The notes: generated by a model not told the origin, from the sequence alone. A stretch of 14,634 bases of DNA from Acanthaster planci (GCF_001949145.1 NW_019091424.1:1694531-1709164); one strand, 5' to 3'; shown: positions 1 to 9,660, counted from the stretch's first letter. Numbers and translations are program-made.

Positions 1-23
1 AGACAACCAGGACCAAATAATAG
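1..23 (+). CDS. NLR gene 1, 3' end of a short polar exon (partial)
   Basis: The window opens inside an exon whose last bases read D-N-Q-D-Q-I-I plus a split Gly codon and end at a GT donor (24-25). It matches the end of gene 2 exon 2 (11017-11071), which reads P-D-N-Q-D-Q-T-T-G and also ends in phase 1. Only about seven residues are visible, so no function can be given. It matters because it shows that gene 1 and gene 2 share the exon immediately upstream of their differing effector modules. The call rests entirely on the paralogue match. Confidence 0.55.
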
Positions 24-393
24 GTAATCAGGAGCAAACACTCTTATTTTAAATTATGCAGGCTGGAATTCTAAGTCTTGACAGTTTAGGATGAGCTTTT
101 TTCGTGGATCGAAGTAGGTAGCAGGTACTGTGGCCTTCTTTCCCCAAATGGGAAATTGTTTTGTCATTTTTAAAAAGAGTTCATGTAATGAATAAAAGGT
201 TTCCTCGTTCACCCCCTCGATTTTCTTAACACTGACAAAGCTCCAAATTCATTCTAACCCCTCAGACATGACATAAAAGGTTTCAGACATTTTCGGTTAC
301 CCCTTGAAATGTGGAATAAGAAGAAAAACATTCCGTTCCAACCCAGAAGTTTGGTTCACAATTCGTCCTTGTTTCCTTTTTGTCCTTTCCCAG
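24..393 (+). other. Gene 1 intron before the 40-residue module
   Basis: Non-coding, AT-rich. It starts GTAATC and ends in a strong pyrimidine tract followed by CAG at 391-393. I see no Death-domain exon or remnant here, unlike the corresponding interval in gene 2. The first 40 or so bases may be weakly alignable with the start of the gene 2 intron at 11072. Confidence 0.5.
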
Positions 394-513
394 TTCCGGT
401 ACCCGTTGCAGTCTTCCAACAGATGTTACAGACACAGCACCAGGTGTCAGGCTCTGGAAACATTCCAATCAACAACCCAACAGATTGCACCATCAATATC
501 TATCAATCAAAAG
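394..513 (+). CDS. NLR gene 1, 40-residue module of unknown function (replaces Death exon)
   Basis: Predicted exon of 120 nt, phase 1 at both ends, between a strong acceptor (long T/C tract then CAG at 391-393) and a GTATCC donor at 514. It joins in frame to the linker exon at 928. The first part reads VPVPVAVFQQMLQTQHQV, which is Gln-rich. The second half, after a Ser-Gly-Ser-Gly turn, is Asn-rich and ends in a beta-prone TINIYQS segment. It matches no domain I recognise. It occupies the position taken by the Death domain in gene 2. By position it could be an alternative signalling or oligomerisation motif, possibly a short amyloid-type motif, but that is inference only. A second in-frame acceptor CAG lies inside it at 409-411, so a shorter version is possible. 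Confidence 0.5.
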
Positions 514-927
514 GTATCCATCCTGTGTCTGCCATAGGCACTGGTTCTCTAACCTGTGTGCAGATACCATCAGGTTTCTGTGTTGATCTAGGTTTTCTGA
601 ACAGTAAATTTACCGTAACTTCACAGTAGACAGTGTTGGAGTTTGTTCACACCTTCTTGATTATTATAATTACTTTAAGGCAATTCGACAAAGAAGAGGA
701 AACTGTAGAGTGAATTCCAACCACCTTTGTGATTGGCATTGCCGACTCATTTGCTGATGTATCATAGAGTAAACGTAGTTTGTCATGTCTTAAGGAAATA
801 AAATATTCATTATGGTAACATATGAAAACATTTTTCTGCTCAAGTTTTGGCACCAATTTCTCTGTTTTAAATATTCCCAACTGATCAACTCCTTTTCTTT
901 TGTATGTTTAAATGATTACACCTGTAG
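514..927 (+). other. Gene 1 intron before the linker exon
   Basis: Non-coding, with donor GTATCC at 514 and acceptor CCTGTAG at 921-927. I find no further exon in it. Apart from the last few tens of bases it is not obviously alignable with the corresponding gene 2 intron (12996-13791), so homology between the paralogues seems to break in this interval. Confidence 0.45.
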
Positions 928-1044
928 ACAGTGCACGCACATCACACCAGCCTGGTCAATTGTCAGGTGACATGTCAGAGAATCAACCCAGTATATCACA
1001 GCAACCGACCACTCAGGGTGCTGTCTCAAACCCACTGACACCAG
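928..1044 (+). CDS. NLR gene 1, Ser/Gln/Thr/Pro linker exon
   Basis: A 117-nt exon, phase 1 in and out, acceptor CCTGTAG and donor GTAGTC. It encodes 39 polar residues beginning D-S-A-R-T-S-H-Q-P-G and ending QGAVSNPLTP. There is no Cys, no aromatic residue and no predicted fold. It looks like a flexible tether between the N-terminal module and the NACHT exon. An equally long copy lies at 13792-13908 in gene 2. By hand count the two differ at about 13 of 117 bases and 6 of 39 residues. Five of the six residue changes fall in the first 15 positions, so the second part (from DMSENQPS on) is more conserved. Confidence 0.75.
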
Positions 1045-1607
1045 GTAGTCAATATTATTACAAAATATGCGGTACATCATGTGGATAAAATATCTGAGTT
1101 TATGCTTAGAAGTATTTCACTTGATAGTTGAAGGTTTTTTCTGCCAGTGAAATTTCCTGAGACATCTGGGGTTTTTTTCTTAAAATTTCAAATGTCATGT
1201 CTGAATCTGTGTGAAAAGTTTCTTCAGTTTTTAACAAGGAGATCTTTGTGTTTAAATCTTGCCGGATATTTTTTCATCAACCATTCGATTATGAAATTCA
1301 GAATTACAAATCCCAGGTTATAATTATTATTATAAGCAAACTGTTGCAACCAACTTGGAGCTCTCATCTGGACAGGGGAGATTTGCCGTCAGTTTTACAT
1401 TAAACTTCCGACCTTTAGTAGTGAACTGGGCAGCAACTCTCTTTTTGTGGGTTTTTCTATGGTTGTAACCAGAACTGTTGCCCTTATGGAAATATTTGAG
1501 GATTGGTGCTATTCGAATGGTCCTTTGATTTACTAATTAATTAGAAAAATAGCGTACATTAAATGTTCTTTGTTTCTTCTCTTGTTTCCGTGGTATTTCG
1601 TATCTAG
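1045..1607 (+). other. Gene 1 intron between linker and NACHT exons
   Basis: Intron of 563 bp, donor GTAGTC and acceptor TATCTAG at 1601-1607. It aligns through most of its length with the gene 2 intron at 13909-14451, for example the shared CATGTGGATAAAATATCT near the start. Much of the 20-bp length difference is explained by an AT-rich insertion near 1315-1336. Shared intron sequence means the genes arose by genomic tandem duplication. Confidence 0.7.
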
Positions 1608-3919
1608 AATGTTCTACATCTGATGTCCGATCCCAAGCTGCTGCTGCTAAATGTAAAGATGCGCTGAAGTTACACTACAGAACCGCAGGTAGCTATGTAC
1701 AGCTGAACCCTTGGTGTGATGAGCACAAGAAACATATCAAAGACATCTACACCAGGTTACAGTTAGCAAATGCTAAGGGAAACCGTAGGGGTACACTGGT
1801 GTCCTATGAGGATATCTTAGTCCTAAAAACAAGAGAGGGTGATCTGATCCCAATAGCTGTATTCGGTGGTTTGGCTGGTAGAGGAAAGAGCACTCTTTAT
1901 GACAAGATTGCCTATGATTGGGCAGTTGACTGTAGTCAGGCACTGCAGAAGTATGAACTGGTCTTCCTTTTGAAAATGAGCTATTTGGAGCAGGCGTCAG
2001 ATCTCATTGATGCAGTGTTTGACCAACTCATAGCTGAAAACATTGCTAAACACATAGAGAAAGGTGATCTGCAATCATATATTGAAAAGGATAGTGACAA
2101 AGTCCTTATTCTTTTGGATGGCTTTGATGAGTTGGAGACCACCTCCCTTAGTGAATCCTCATTCGGTTCCATACTGAAGCTCCTGAGTAGAAAGTCGTAT
2201 AGAGGCTGTACTGTACTTGTCAGCACCCGCCCCTCACACTTGCACAGATTGATAACAAACGAACTGGTTCAAGAACCATTCACACATGTCCGGGTACTGG
2301 GGTTTGATAAAGACAGCATTGAAGAGTATGTTCAGAGATATTACTCTGATGAACCTGACAAGGCAAAGGGGCTTCTGGAAAGGATTGGATCCTCTGATAA
2401 CCTGTCCACTTTGGCAGAGAGTCCAATGCTGCTCCTGTTGATGTGTCTACTGTGGAGAGAAGACTCCACACTCCCAGAAACAATGTCACGCCTTTATCAA
2501 AATGCGATTGAATACATTGCAAAAAGAAAGAAGGTTTCTGAAGAAGAAATGTCCAGGGTTGTGATAGCACTCGGCAAGGTTGGTTTACGTGGCCTTCTCT
2601 CTCCTCAGCAAGAGCTCACTTTCAAGGAAAGTGATTTTGAACGAAATGTTTTTGACGTAGCTCTAAAAGTTGGCATTCTGACAAGACAGAGAGTCTGTAA
2701 GAGACTAAAGCCTTACAACAGCGTGCAGTTCATTCATAAGACATTCCAGGAATTTTGTGCTGCTGCATACTTGCAAATTCTGTTTCAAGCAAACACAGAA
2801 GAGTTTCATAGCTCTGTGAATGAAATCATGTCGAAGGACCCATCAGGTTTTGAGTATCTTCTGCGTTTTTGCTGTGGTGACAATGAGGCATGTACATTGG
2901 AAATACTGAAGGTATTTCGGGTGAAGCGTCGGATGGGACTGTCTCGTGAGTGTCACTTGGCACTTCACTGTTACTTTGAAGGTCAGTGCAAATGTTTGCC
3001 TCCTGAAACATTCATGAGTTCGATTCTAACTAAATTCATTGAAATTGACCATCTTAACAATGATAGTGAAAACTCGCTCAGGTACTTTGTACAGCGCGTT
3101 GCTCAGGTGACAAAGGACAGTGGCAATGTTTACCTTGCTAAAGTAAAGTCGGTAAGTCTCAAGTCAAGGGGTTTTTTAATTGTTTCTGAATCACTCTGTG
3201 ATTTACCCAACTTGGATACATTGTGTGTGTCTTACAACGACCTGGGTGGTACAGCAGCATCATGGTGCAACCAGTTGGGGCAGTGCAAGGCACTGCAGGA
3301 CCTGACCTTGGTTGGCTGCTCGTTGAATGGACAGGACATGGTACATGTTGCTGAGTCACTCAGGGGTCTACCCAACCTGGTTACATTGGCTCTTCCTGAG
3401 AATGACCTGAGTGGTACGGCAGCGTCGTGGTGCAAGCAGTTGGGGCAGTACAAGGCACTGCAGCGCCTGGACTTGAGTTGGTGCAAATTGAATGCGCGGG
3501 CTGTGGTACGTGTTGCTAAGTCACTCGGTGTTCTGCCCAACTTGGTTGAATGGGATCTTTCTTTCAATGACCTGGGTGGTACAGCAGCATTATGGAGCAA
3601 GCAGGTGGGACAATGCAAACCACTCTGTTGCCTGGAAATGAGTGACTGCTCATTAAATGGACAGGATATGGTATGTGTTGCCAGGTCAGTCAGTGGTCTG
3701 CCCAACTTGGTTACATTGGATCTTTCTCATAATGACCTGGGTGGTTTAGCGAGGTCATTTTGTGCGGAAATAAAGAAGTTCAAGGTCCTGAGGAAGTTGA
3801 TTCTCCACGAGAAACCCGAGGAACTGTCAGATAATGACCCATGTGCTTTCCTCATATTCAAACCAAGGTTCAACCGTCGTAGAATGGATTATGATAACCA
3901 GAGATTTGCCGCACATTAA
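1608..3919 (+). CDS. NLR gene 1, main exon: NACHT NTPase plus leucine-rich repeats, C-terminal
   Basis: Intracellular NOD-like receptor chassis: an ATP-binding oligomerisation switch plus an LRR sensor. The exon is open from the acceptor TATCTAG (first split codon Glu) to TAA at 3917-3919, about 769 residues. A GTG at 1799 is internal and is not a start. Order: a pre-NACHT segment (AAAAKCKDALKLHYRT, then YTRLQLANAKG); Walker A GLAGRGKST at 1868-1894; Walker B VLILLDGFDEL at 2102-2134; sensor-1-like VSTRP at about 2219-2233; the winged-helix signature FIHKTFQEFCAAAYL with its His at 2735-2737; then LRRs from about 3140 to 3820 and a basic tail containing NRRR. The key P-loop Lys-Ser and acidic Walker B residues are all present, so the NTPase looks functional. 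One large NACHT-LRR exon with the stop inside it suits an expanded NLR family. The 5' end of the gene lies outside the window. I see no AATAAA until about 6337, so the 3' end is undefined. Confidence 0.93.
3203..3819 (+). repeat. Tandem 165-bp LRR-coding repeat, about 3.7 units
   Basis: Inside the gene 1 main exon a 55-residue unit starting LPNL repeats exactly in length: 3203-3367, 3368-3532, 3533-3697 and a partial fourth from 3698. Each unit is a pair of ribonuclease-inhibitor-type LRRs: a strand like LPNLVTLDLSHNDLGG with a helix (AASWCKQLGQ), then a second strand like ALQDLTLVGCSLNGQD with a helix (MVHVAESL). Units are highly similar at the DNA level, so they arose by recent internal duplication or are kept alike by gene conversion. 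A half unit (about 3140-3202) precedes them and the fourth decays into the C-terminal tail. The repeats produce long open antisense frames, which are not genes. Confidence 0.88.
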
Positions 3920-3970
3920 CTGGATCTTCCTCATCATCGTCTCTCCATCGCCCTCTTGTGAGCTGTTGTC

Positions 3971-4044
3971 AATGGCCAGTCGGATGTTACAATTTCGCCC
4001 TAATTAAGGCCTTAATTATTTAATTAGGCCTAATTAATGGCCAG
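3971..4044. repeat. Two perfect palindromes bounded by 9-bp direct repeats
   Basis: Just past the gene 1 stop, TAATTAAGGCCTTAATTA (4001-4018) and TAATTAGGCCTAATTA (4021-4036) are perfect palindromes of 18 and 16 bp, separated by two bases. AATGGCCAG occurs at 3971-3979 and again at 4036-4044. This could be a small insertion with a target-site duplication, or a hairpin in the 3' untranslated region. The direct repeat contains a palindrome itself (TGGCCA), so chance is not excluded. Confidence 0.6.
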
Positions 4045-4625
4045 CTAGAATTTGCCTCTCACCCTAAATTTGATCCTGGCATCATTCTTGACCTTTTCTG
4101 AGATTTTGGACACAGTGAGTCTTAATGCACGACACTGCCCTTTTTTGACGCTAAGAGCTCCTACTAATTGTCTGATGTCTTTGTGTATTTCTGTTTCTGC
4201 TTTATGTGTCCCCTGGGGGAGTGAGTTCCAGTCATCTACCAGCCTCTGACGGAACACACTCTGTCCATACAGGGGATCTTTCCATAACCATGTTTCTGTG
4301 GGTTTTTACAGCTTTTGTTTTGTCCTGAGGGAGTAAGTTCCAGTTATCTACCAGCCTCTGACTGCACACACTCGGCCCATTATAAGTGGATCTTTCCGTA
4401 ACCATGTCTCTGTGCGTTTCCACTCCTTTGTTTTTGTCCTAGGCTGTGCTTATTTCACAATCAGTAATCCTTGGTTTACAGACACCAAAACCCGCCTTAC
4501 GGATGGTACAAACACCATCAAGATCTCTGATTGCGATCCAAATCCATGTGAAACCAAGGCCCCTGGGGGAGTGAGTTCCAGGTACCTACCAGCAGCCTCT
4601 GGTTGAACACTTGGCTCTGCCTGTA
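4045..4625 (-). mobile_element. Degenerate non-LTR retrotransposon RT tail fragments (antisense, three copies)
   Basis: On the minus strand the segment 4213-4256 reads FRQRLVDDWNSLPQ. About 112 bp upstream on that strand (4325-4370) a second copy reads SQRLVDNWNLLPQ, and a third at about 4560-4610 reads FNQRLLVGTWNSLPQ. An F-x-R-V/L-V-x-x-W-N-x-L-P stretch near the protein end is typical of LINE-type reverse transcriptase ORF2 proteins. The first copy stays open for 70 residues to 4045. No catalytic RT domain is present, so these are dead 3' fragments. The first two copies form a tandem repeat that also includes a shared block around 4275-4300 and 4390-4415. It could instead be a minisatellite whose antisense translation only looks like an RT tail. 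Confidence 0.5.
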
Positions 4626-4639
4626 TCATGTACATGTAT

Positions 4640-7600
4640 GTGTGCTTTCATATCGCCCGTTACGTGTGTGGATGTGGATATGTACAAGTCACTTCAAATA
4701 GTAATACCTGCCGAGAGCCATTCAAGTAATCCCTAAATATACTGATACCTGCACTTTCCTATGGTCTCCTTCCCCACAGTTGCCTCCACCTTATGCACAG
4801 CGGTAAAAAAGCACGGGTAGAGGAAAAGTGGCTTCATCATTTTCTGAAACCTGTCTTCTCAAATCATTTGGAATAATTTAAAAGTTTATGGTTTTGGAAA
4901 TTGTGAAGCTATTACATAATTTCTGCTATTGCAATGCATGAAACCTCGGGTACCTTGGGGTACAGTCTCTGGGGCTGTGTCCCTTGTTGTGGACTTGAGA
5001 AAAAGCAGCATTGTCATGGCATCTTGCAAACTTTTGAAGAGAACTCTGCTTATTAAATGTACCAAACTCTATGACTATTGATTGGGAAGGATCTTGTACA
5101 GAGGAGGCAAGAGGGAGGTGGTGGCATTGACTTCTATGGAATCTGTGAATGATGAGAAACCTTCTCACTGTATCCTAGCAACTTGACTGTGACAGTTGGT
5201 AACTGTTGTAATTAGATGTATGATCATTACCCCATAGTGTCTTGATATCAACACTTTTGCCCGTTTAAACACATACACTGAACCAGGAGTTGTGTCAGTT
5301 TTGTGGTCTTGGAAATATTTAAGTGGTTGAGTTGAAATGGCAAGTGTACAGATCTCTACTTTTCTATTTTTGGATCATCTATAAATAGCCAGACAAGAAG
5401 AGACTTGTATTTGTAAGATAAATGTCAATAGTGGAAGGATAAGTTGAAAACTTCCAATATGAAGAGCCAAGAGAACCTCTTTTATGTGTATTATTTTCTA
5501 AATAGAGCAAGTTTTGTAATCTGGGAATAATGCAGCTCAACTTTTCTTTTGCGTATCATTTGTACAAAGCCAGACTTAAGCAAACGATGCATGGTCTTTG
5601 CATAAAGAATGCCATGAAAAGTGCAGACATGAAAAGAATGCCAGTTGTTCTAGAGTATGTACATGTATGTAATTTTGTAAATAGCCCGATATTATATTGT
5701 TGTAACAAATGATCAGAATTTCAGATTCATGTACGTTTTATTCCTGTATTTTTAGTGGTTTTTTTTTCGTAAAAATTCAATCACAAATTGTTGGCAGCCG
5801 CTGAATTAATTGAATTCCACGGATGATCAGTACTTCATAGTTGGTACTTGACGATATCAACACTGCACATGAAGCGGCACGTATGTACATGTAGAACCAA
5901 GAGTTCTCTCAGATATAGGGGTATTGGAAATAATGCAGTTATTGAGTTGAGATGTGAAGAAACGAAAGAGCTTTATAATGCATGTAACCATTGTTTGGCA
6001 TGCACAAGGGTTTATCCACTACGAACACAGGGCGAGGGTTCCCTCTTTTTCTCTGTTTTCTCAGAATGACGCAATCTACATTCAGAATTCGCATTCTGGT
6101 GTGAACAGAAAAAGCCCTTTTAAGCTTGTTATAGTTGAGCGAGTCGGAGAAAATGTGATTTCCCAAGAGGTACTCTCTAAACAAGGCATGCCCTTGGTTA
6201 ATTTCAAGAACATTAACTGTAAAACTTTCCGACACTGGATGTAGTTTGATTTAAAATGTAATTGTGCGCAGACGTGCACACCGCATACACTGCAGTTGAA
6301 TTGAATTTGCCGCACACTACAAGTAGGCCTATTGTCAATAAAGTTGGAAAAAAGTGTAAGCAACTTAATTTCTTAATAGCGAGCTGGGAATTTGATGCCA
6401 AATTAAAAACCTGACCAAGTAGTACTTCATGGAGTACTTCACGTGAGATTCTGAGTGGGCACTGAATCCAGGACCAGCGTGGTTTTGACTTTGAAAGGTA
6501 GTTGGTCCTTTTTATGGAAGTGGGTGATTTGCTTTTATAACAAGTAACTTTTAATTGTAATAAGTCATGAACAACATTTCGGATGAATTAAGTAAAAAAA
6601 AAGGTGGAAACATCAAAATACGTTGTGTGATCTTTTTCTGAGTAATGACTGTTAGTTCTAAGTTCGTTGCCCAAGCTGTCTCCCTCACACGACTGAACCC
6701 TCGCGCACTCTGCCTACAGGGATTGGGCCGACCTAGGCCTATCAGGTTTTTGAAGAATAAATCCCAACTGAAACCAGTACCCCATGAAACACTCGTGTTG
6801 TAAATTTAACTGTGTCCTCCTCAAGTAATATTTAGGAAAAGTCACGTAGAGATACGTCAATTTTTGGCAGGATATTTCTCTTTTAGGTCAGGTGATTTTT
6901 CAGCTTCAATAAATTGATATACTGGCAAATATTTTCCCAAAGCCTCTTTTCCGAGTTGCACTTTTTAAGAACTGGGCGAAAATCACAAGTTTTAAAATCC
7001 TTGTAGGCCTACGTCTTCTATCCAAGGGTTCCGGAAGGGCGCCATCAGGGGTCAACTTTCAGGCACTGTACTCTTTCTAGTATAGTTTAATAAAATCGCA
7101 TAAGACCTTTCCTTACATTATTATTTATATGTGGCTGTGTTTATGTGAAAGCTCTGCAAAGTAAATGTACAGTGTATAGGTGAGAGCGATGCGTTAAAAA
7201 AAGTCTTAGCCCCGCCCCCTCCGTTTAAGCGTGCGTACTGGCACCCCAAAATGAATTCCCACAGAAAGCGCTTATATTTCAAAATCATTTTTAAAATACA
7301 ACCCTCACAAGACAGTAGTGTCCAGGCTGGACAGAAAACGATGATCGACACGTCCTTTTTAAATTTCTTTTCTATTTTTAAGCGGGTTGACTGATGAATT
7401 TTAGAGAATTTCTACCCCTCGGCAGACCACTCCTAAAACGAAGGAAATTTCACTGCCCGGAAAAGTGGGCATTTTGAAAATGCATCTCTGTGCAAAACGG
7501 CTAAATAGTGCCACTTTTGGACCCAACTGCATCCAAATTGCTCAAAACTGCAAGGCCTGAGTCCGGGCCAGAGGTTCTGTGCCATATTTTCTGTGCAATA

Positions 7601-7679
7601 TTTCTTGAATCTCCAATTCCATGGCTCTCAGGAATCTGTAATAGACTAGAAAATTGAATGTTTAATTATGTTTCATAAA
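4640..7679. other. Intergenic, no supported gene
   Basis: AT-rich sequence with scattered short open frames on both strands (for example overlapping ones at 5939-6363). None shows a recognisable motif or a convincing exon structure. ATTAAA at 5052-5057 and AATAAA at 6337-6342 are possible polyadenylation signals for gene 1, but neither has other support. Three TAGGCCTA octamers lie here (6324, 6734 and 7004). Confidence 0.55.
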
Positions 7680-7764
7680 TGGCTCGTCGGATAGATATTT
7701 TTTGGCCTTTTTGCTTCGGTGCGACTGCACATACGTATGTACAGGTACACCGTGACGCGCCTTA

Positions 7765-7935
7765 TCAAAGGGGTCAACGACCATCACCAGGAAGTAACTG
7801 CAGAGAAATTAAAGTTTTCGAAAGCGAGCTTGACTTTCACCATGAATGTCGCCAAAAGGTTTGTTCATTTTCGGCCTTTTTCTGTTTTTGACTGTTGTTC
7901 TTAGCATAATGACTAATCTGAGACCTTTTGGGCTT
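7765..7935 (+). repeat. Diverged direct repeat, left copy
   Basis: This block and 9470-9660 align in the same orientation. Matching parts include GGGTCAACGACCATCACCAG against GGTTCAATGACCAACACAAG, and CCAAAAGGTTTGTTCATTTT against GCAAAAGATTTGTTGATTTT. The two copies lie about 1.7 kb apart on either side of the foldback-like element. They may be an old dispersed repeat family or a segmental duplication. Confidence 0.45.
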
Positions 7936-8344
7936 AAAAATTTCAATGTCCATGTTGTGAAGTCTGCTGCATGTCTGGAAAAGTTCACTTTAGTTCAACA
8001 TCAACGTAGTAGGCCTACCACAGTACCAGTGCCGCTGTGCCAGTCCATGTCCGAATTCCATGCAAACAACTTTTACCATCTAGGCCTATGGTCCCAGTAA
8101 TTTGGGCCCTAATTTAAATTGCCTTTTTTAAAAAACATTTGGACACGGTCGGTCGACAGGGGGTTAATTACTGGGCGACTCAGATCGGAGATGTACGGTG
8201 CTGTTTCGTTCTAATTTAGCACTGTTTTCTCGGGGTTTGTGTGGTAGTGCAAGCGTAAGTTGGACTTGGGAATGTATCCACCCCAGATTTATGCCACTTC
8301 GTACGTAGCCCTGCCTCCACTCATATAGGGTCTGTGTATGCTTT

Positions 8345-9410
8345 GTTCGTTCAGTTTTTGTTTTGAAAACGAAAATCAACGAACAAAACAGAAAAATCGT
8401 TTTCCGTTTTTGATTTGAAACGATCTTTTATGAAAATCAGAAACCATGTCGTTTCTTGTTTTTGATTTGAGAACGCAAAATGAAAAAGCGAAAAAGGAGT
8501 CGTTTCTCGTTTTCAGATTTGAAAACAAGAAACAATCAAAACAGGAAAAAGTTGTTTCTAGTCTTTCATTTAAAAACTGAAATCACTTTTTTTTTCGTTT
8601 GTTAATGCAAAAACGAACACCAACGTAAGCTGTTCCCTAATTTTATAAAGTAAAAAGTGGTTCTATTTTGCCTCGTGTAGGGCCTATGAAAATTTATTCA
8701 TTTTATAGAGCAAATTTCCTAAACGTGGCCGGGTACAATGCAGACAATAACCCTGGTTCGGCCGCCGATCACAACGAAGGACGCGACCTCAGGCAGCGAA
8801 CAATTAAGTGACCCATATTAACCAAGTACATCTGTGACGAGGATTAGAAAAAGAAGTTACAGTTTTAGATGTGGGAGGAAAACCCAAGAGAAGATATTTC
8901 TCGATAAAAGCTACAGAATCAGGAACTGAAAACCCAATCCACATGGATCGAGCCAATAAATCCCGGGCCGCAGAAAAGGTGGCGGGGTCGAGGAAAGAAC
9001 TACCAAGCTTGCCAACCTGATATACGTCCCGTTAATATTAGAAATGTATTTGTGAGAAATCGAATCAGACATGGCTGAACATAGAGGAATACGAGGAATT
9101 CCTTGCTTCTAAAGTAAAAAAAGGAGCAAATCACAAGGAAATTTTTCACACTCTCAAAAATCTTGAAAGGTGCTCCGATGGGAGACGTCCGCACGGCCGC
9201 TACACCTCCAAGGAATTCCGTGTGAAGTTAAACAAAATTGGGATTATAGCATTAAAAGAGGATTACTTTCCTTTTCCGTTTTAAGCAGGAAAAACAGGAA
9301 AGGAATTCTTCGTACTTTCTTCATATTTCGATTTCAAATCGGAAAACAGAAAACGACTTGTTTTGGGTTGTTGGTACTCGTTTTCAAACCGAAAACAAAT
9401 GAATGAAACG
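8345..9410. mobile_element. Foldback-like element with ~51-bp palindromic tandem units at both ends
   Basis: The left arm (8345-8625) has at least five units starting near 8347, 8397, 8449, 8500 and 8552, a period of 50-52 bp. Each is itself palindromic, of the type TCGTTTT...GATTTGAAAACGA. The first begins GTTCGTT (8345-8351) and closes with AACGAAC (8378-8384). The right arm (about 9270-9410) carries related units near 9328 and 9378, again about 50 bp apart. The reverse complement of its end, GTTTGAAAACGA, matches the left arm. The core of about 640 bp has no long open frame. Part of it (GTGGGAGGAAAACCC near 8871, CCCGGGCCGCAG near 8963) resembles an interspersed repeat I recall from deuterostome genomes, not verified. 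A non-autonomous foldback transposon is the likely reading. Exact ends and a target duplication are not clear. Confidence 0.5.
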
Positions 9411-9469
9411 TACGCTACACGTTACAGCCTCTCCATTTTAATTGTTTGCCTGTAAACAGCGCCCTCTCG

Positions 9470-9660
9470 ATGAAGGTTCAATGACCAACACAAGGAAATA
9501 AAATCACGGAGAGCACCACAAACTTTGGACTTTGCCTCGAATCCCTGCAAAAGATTTGTTGATTTTCGCTCTTTTACTGAAATTTACCCTAAATTACAGT
9601 TAAAGCATGGTCGCCACGATTATGTTTAACTTGTAGTAGAATCTATGACCTTTTCGGCCG
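9470..9660 (+). repeat. Diverged direct repeat, right copy
   Basis: Counterpart of 7765-7935. The match is strongest at 9475-9500 and at 9530-9585. Similarity may continue weakly downstream (TCTGAGACCTTTTGGGC on the left against TCTATGACCTTTTCGGCC here). Confidence 0.45.

Noticed and set aside
1799-1801. GTG as the start codon of the NACHT-LRR protein
   Set aside because: Frame is open and conserved with gene 2 back to the acceptor at 1607; this is an internal Val codon of a spliced exon.
1981-3011. Several minus-strand open frames across the NACHT region (1981-2226, 2280-2570, 2826-3011)
   Set aside because: Shadows of the main exon, without motifs or splice logic.
3232-3705. 157-codon open frame on the minus strand
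   Set aside because: It lies antisense to the tandem LRR units; its own repetition simply mirrors the 165-bp repeat.
5939-6363. Overlapping open frames of 93-98 codons on both strands
   Set aside because: No recognised motif and no supporting splice sites; opposing frames of similar length in AT-rich intergenic DNA are expected by chance.
8345-8625. CRISPR-like array (regular units of about 51 bp)
   Set aside because: Units are directly adjacent, palindromic and diverged, with no unique spacers, and the DNA is animal.
9475-9500. tRNA B-box-like GGTTCAATGACC
   Set aside because: No cloverleaf or A box around it; part of a diverged repeat.
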